Positions 6,622-6,827 of a DNA stretch of 6,827 nt are shown here, piece by piece (position 1 is the first letter of the stretch; every line of letters begins with the position of its first letter). The stretch is from an uncultured Actinomycetes bacterium (GTDB lineage Bacteria > Actinomycetota > Actinomycetes > Nanopelagicales > Nanopelagicaceae). The notes below the pieces were generated by a model. The model had not been told where the DNA came from, ran no database searches, and was given only the letters and a program-made list of their open reading frames with translations. The translations under genes were made by a program, and so were the position numbers. The stretch is from positions 1 through 6,827 of the forward strand of contig CAIYQS010000011.1 of NCBI GenBank assembly GCA_903928395.1. Direction: 5' to 3'.

Positions 6622-6827
6622 ATGAGCCGTAGATATAACTGGGCTATCATAATCCGTGAGATGCAGGACAGGCTGTTCATGTCTCAGGATGAGCTTGCCG
6701 ATACTCTCCATATAAGCCAGCAGTCAATTTCAGCGTATATGTACGGCAGGAGGCATCCATCACCCCAGACCGAGAAAAACCTGCTTGCCTTCGCTGTAAA
6801 GCATAATATCAAGGTTGATTCCGAATA
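6622..6827 (+). CDS. Small Xre/Cro-type helix-turn-helix regulator, 3' edge at window end
   Basis: DNA-binding protein of 68 visible residues starting MSRRYNWAIIIREMQD. A Cro/C1-type HTH fills most of it: first helix about 7-18, second helix SQDELADTLH (21-30), recognition helix in SQQSISAYMYGRRHP (32-46), then a closing helix around 51-63. GGAAGGG lies 8 nt before the ATG. The last visible bases are TA after Glu68, which could begin a TAA/TAG stop or a tyrosine codon, so the protein may be nearly complete or continue. Small single-domain HTH proteins of this kind are common in phages, plasmids and integrative elements of Firmicutes. It is the only plus-strand gene here and is unrelated to the catabolic operon. 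Its codons (AGA, AGG, ATA) seem unlike those of its neighbours, though the sample is small. Its target is unknown. Confidence 0.8.
   Translation, partial: MSRRYNWAIIIREMQDRLFMSQDELADTLHISQQSISAYMYGRRHPSPQTEKNLLAFAVKHNIKVDSE

Noticed and set aside
6418..6711. Minus-strand open frame of 97 codons spanning the permease start and the HTH gene
   Set aside because: It is antisense to the HTH gene on one side and out of frame with the permease on the other, crosses the suspected join, and has no family features.

Overview
The window reads as part of a bacterial contig at moderate GC (by eye in the mid-40s percent), made almost entirely of minus-strand genes for uptake and breakdown of a small organic compound. 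The proteins, the TTG starts behind clear Shine-Dalgarno sites and the moderate GC would suit a low-GC actinobacterium of the freshwater acI/Nanopelagicales type. That placement is a guess from general character, not from a marker gene.

Read along the minus strand (right to left), the first block is a tight cluster. It holds a ribose/sugar-type ABC permease (RbsC family, 5661-6566, N-terminus missing), an SMP-30/gluconolactonase-type lactonase (4781-5650), a 2-keto-4-pentenoate hydratase-like protein of the FAH superfamily with an N-terminal extension (3766-4725), and an NAD(P)-dependent dehydrogenase of the malate/L-lactate (Ldh_2) family (2721-3764). Gaps are 10, 55 and 1 nt, so this looks like one operon: import, lactone hydrolysis, hydration or hydrolysis of a 2-keto acid, and oxidoreduction of a 2-keto/2-hydroxy acid. 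The substrate cannot be named from the sequence.

After a 214-nt regulatory gap with palindromic operator candidates comes a second transport unit. Its family 5 extracellular solute-binding protein (895-2506) carries a single +1 frameshift. Then follow 173 nt with two strong perfect hairpins and one small one, and a DppB/OppB-type permease (1-721) that runs off the left edge.

The right end differs. At about 6566 the sugar permease stops matching its family: an in-frame TAG lies directly before the first possible start. From about 6570 there is a well-formed sigma-70/sigma-A promoter driving a small plus-strand Xre-type helix-turn-helix gene that reaches the window edge. The abrupt change suggests either an insertion/recombination boundary or, more simply, a chimeric contig end. 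I found no RNA genes, CRISPR arrays, complete insertion sequences or a convincing wholly new system.
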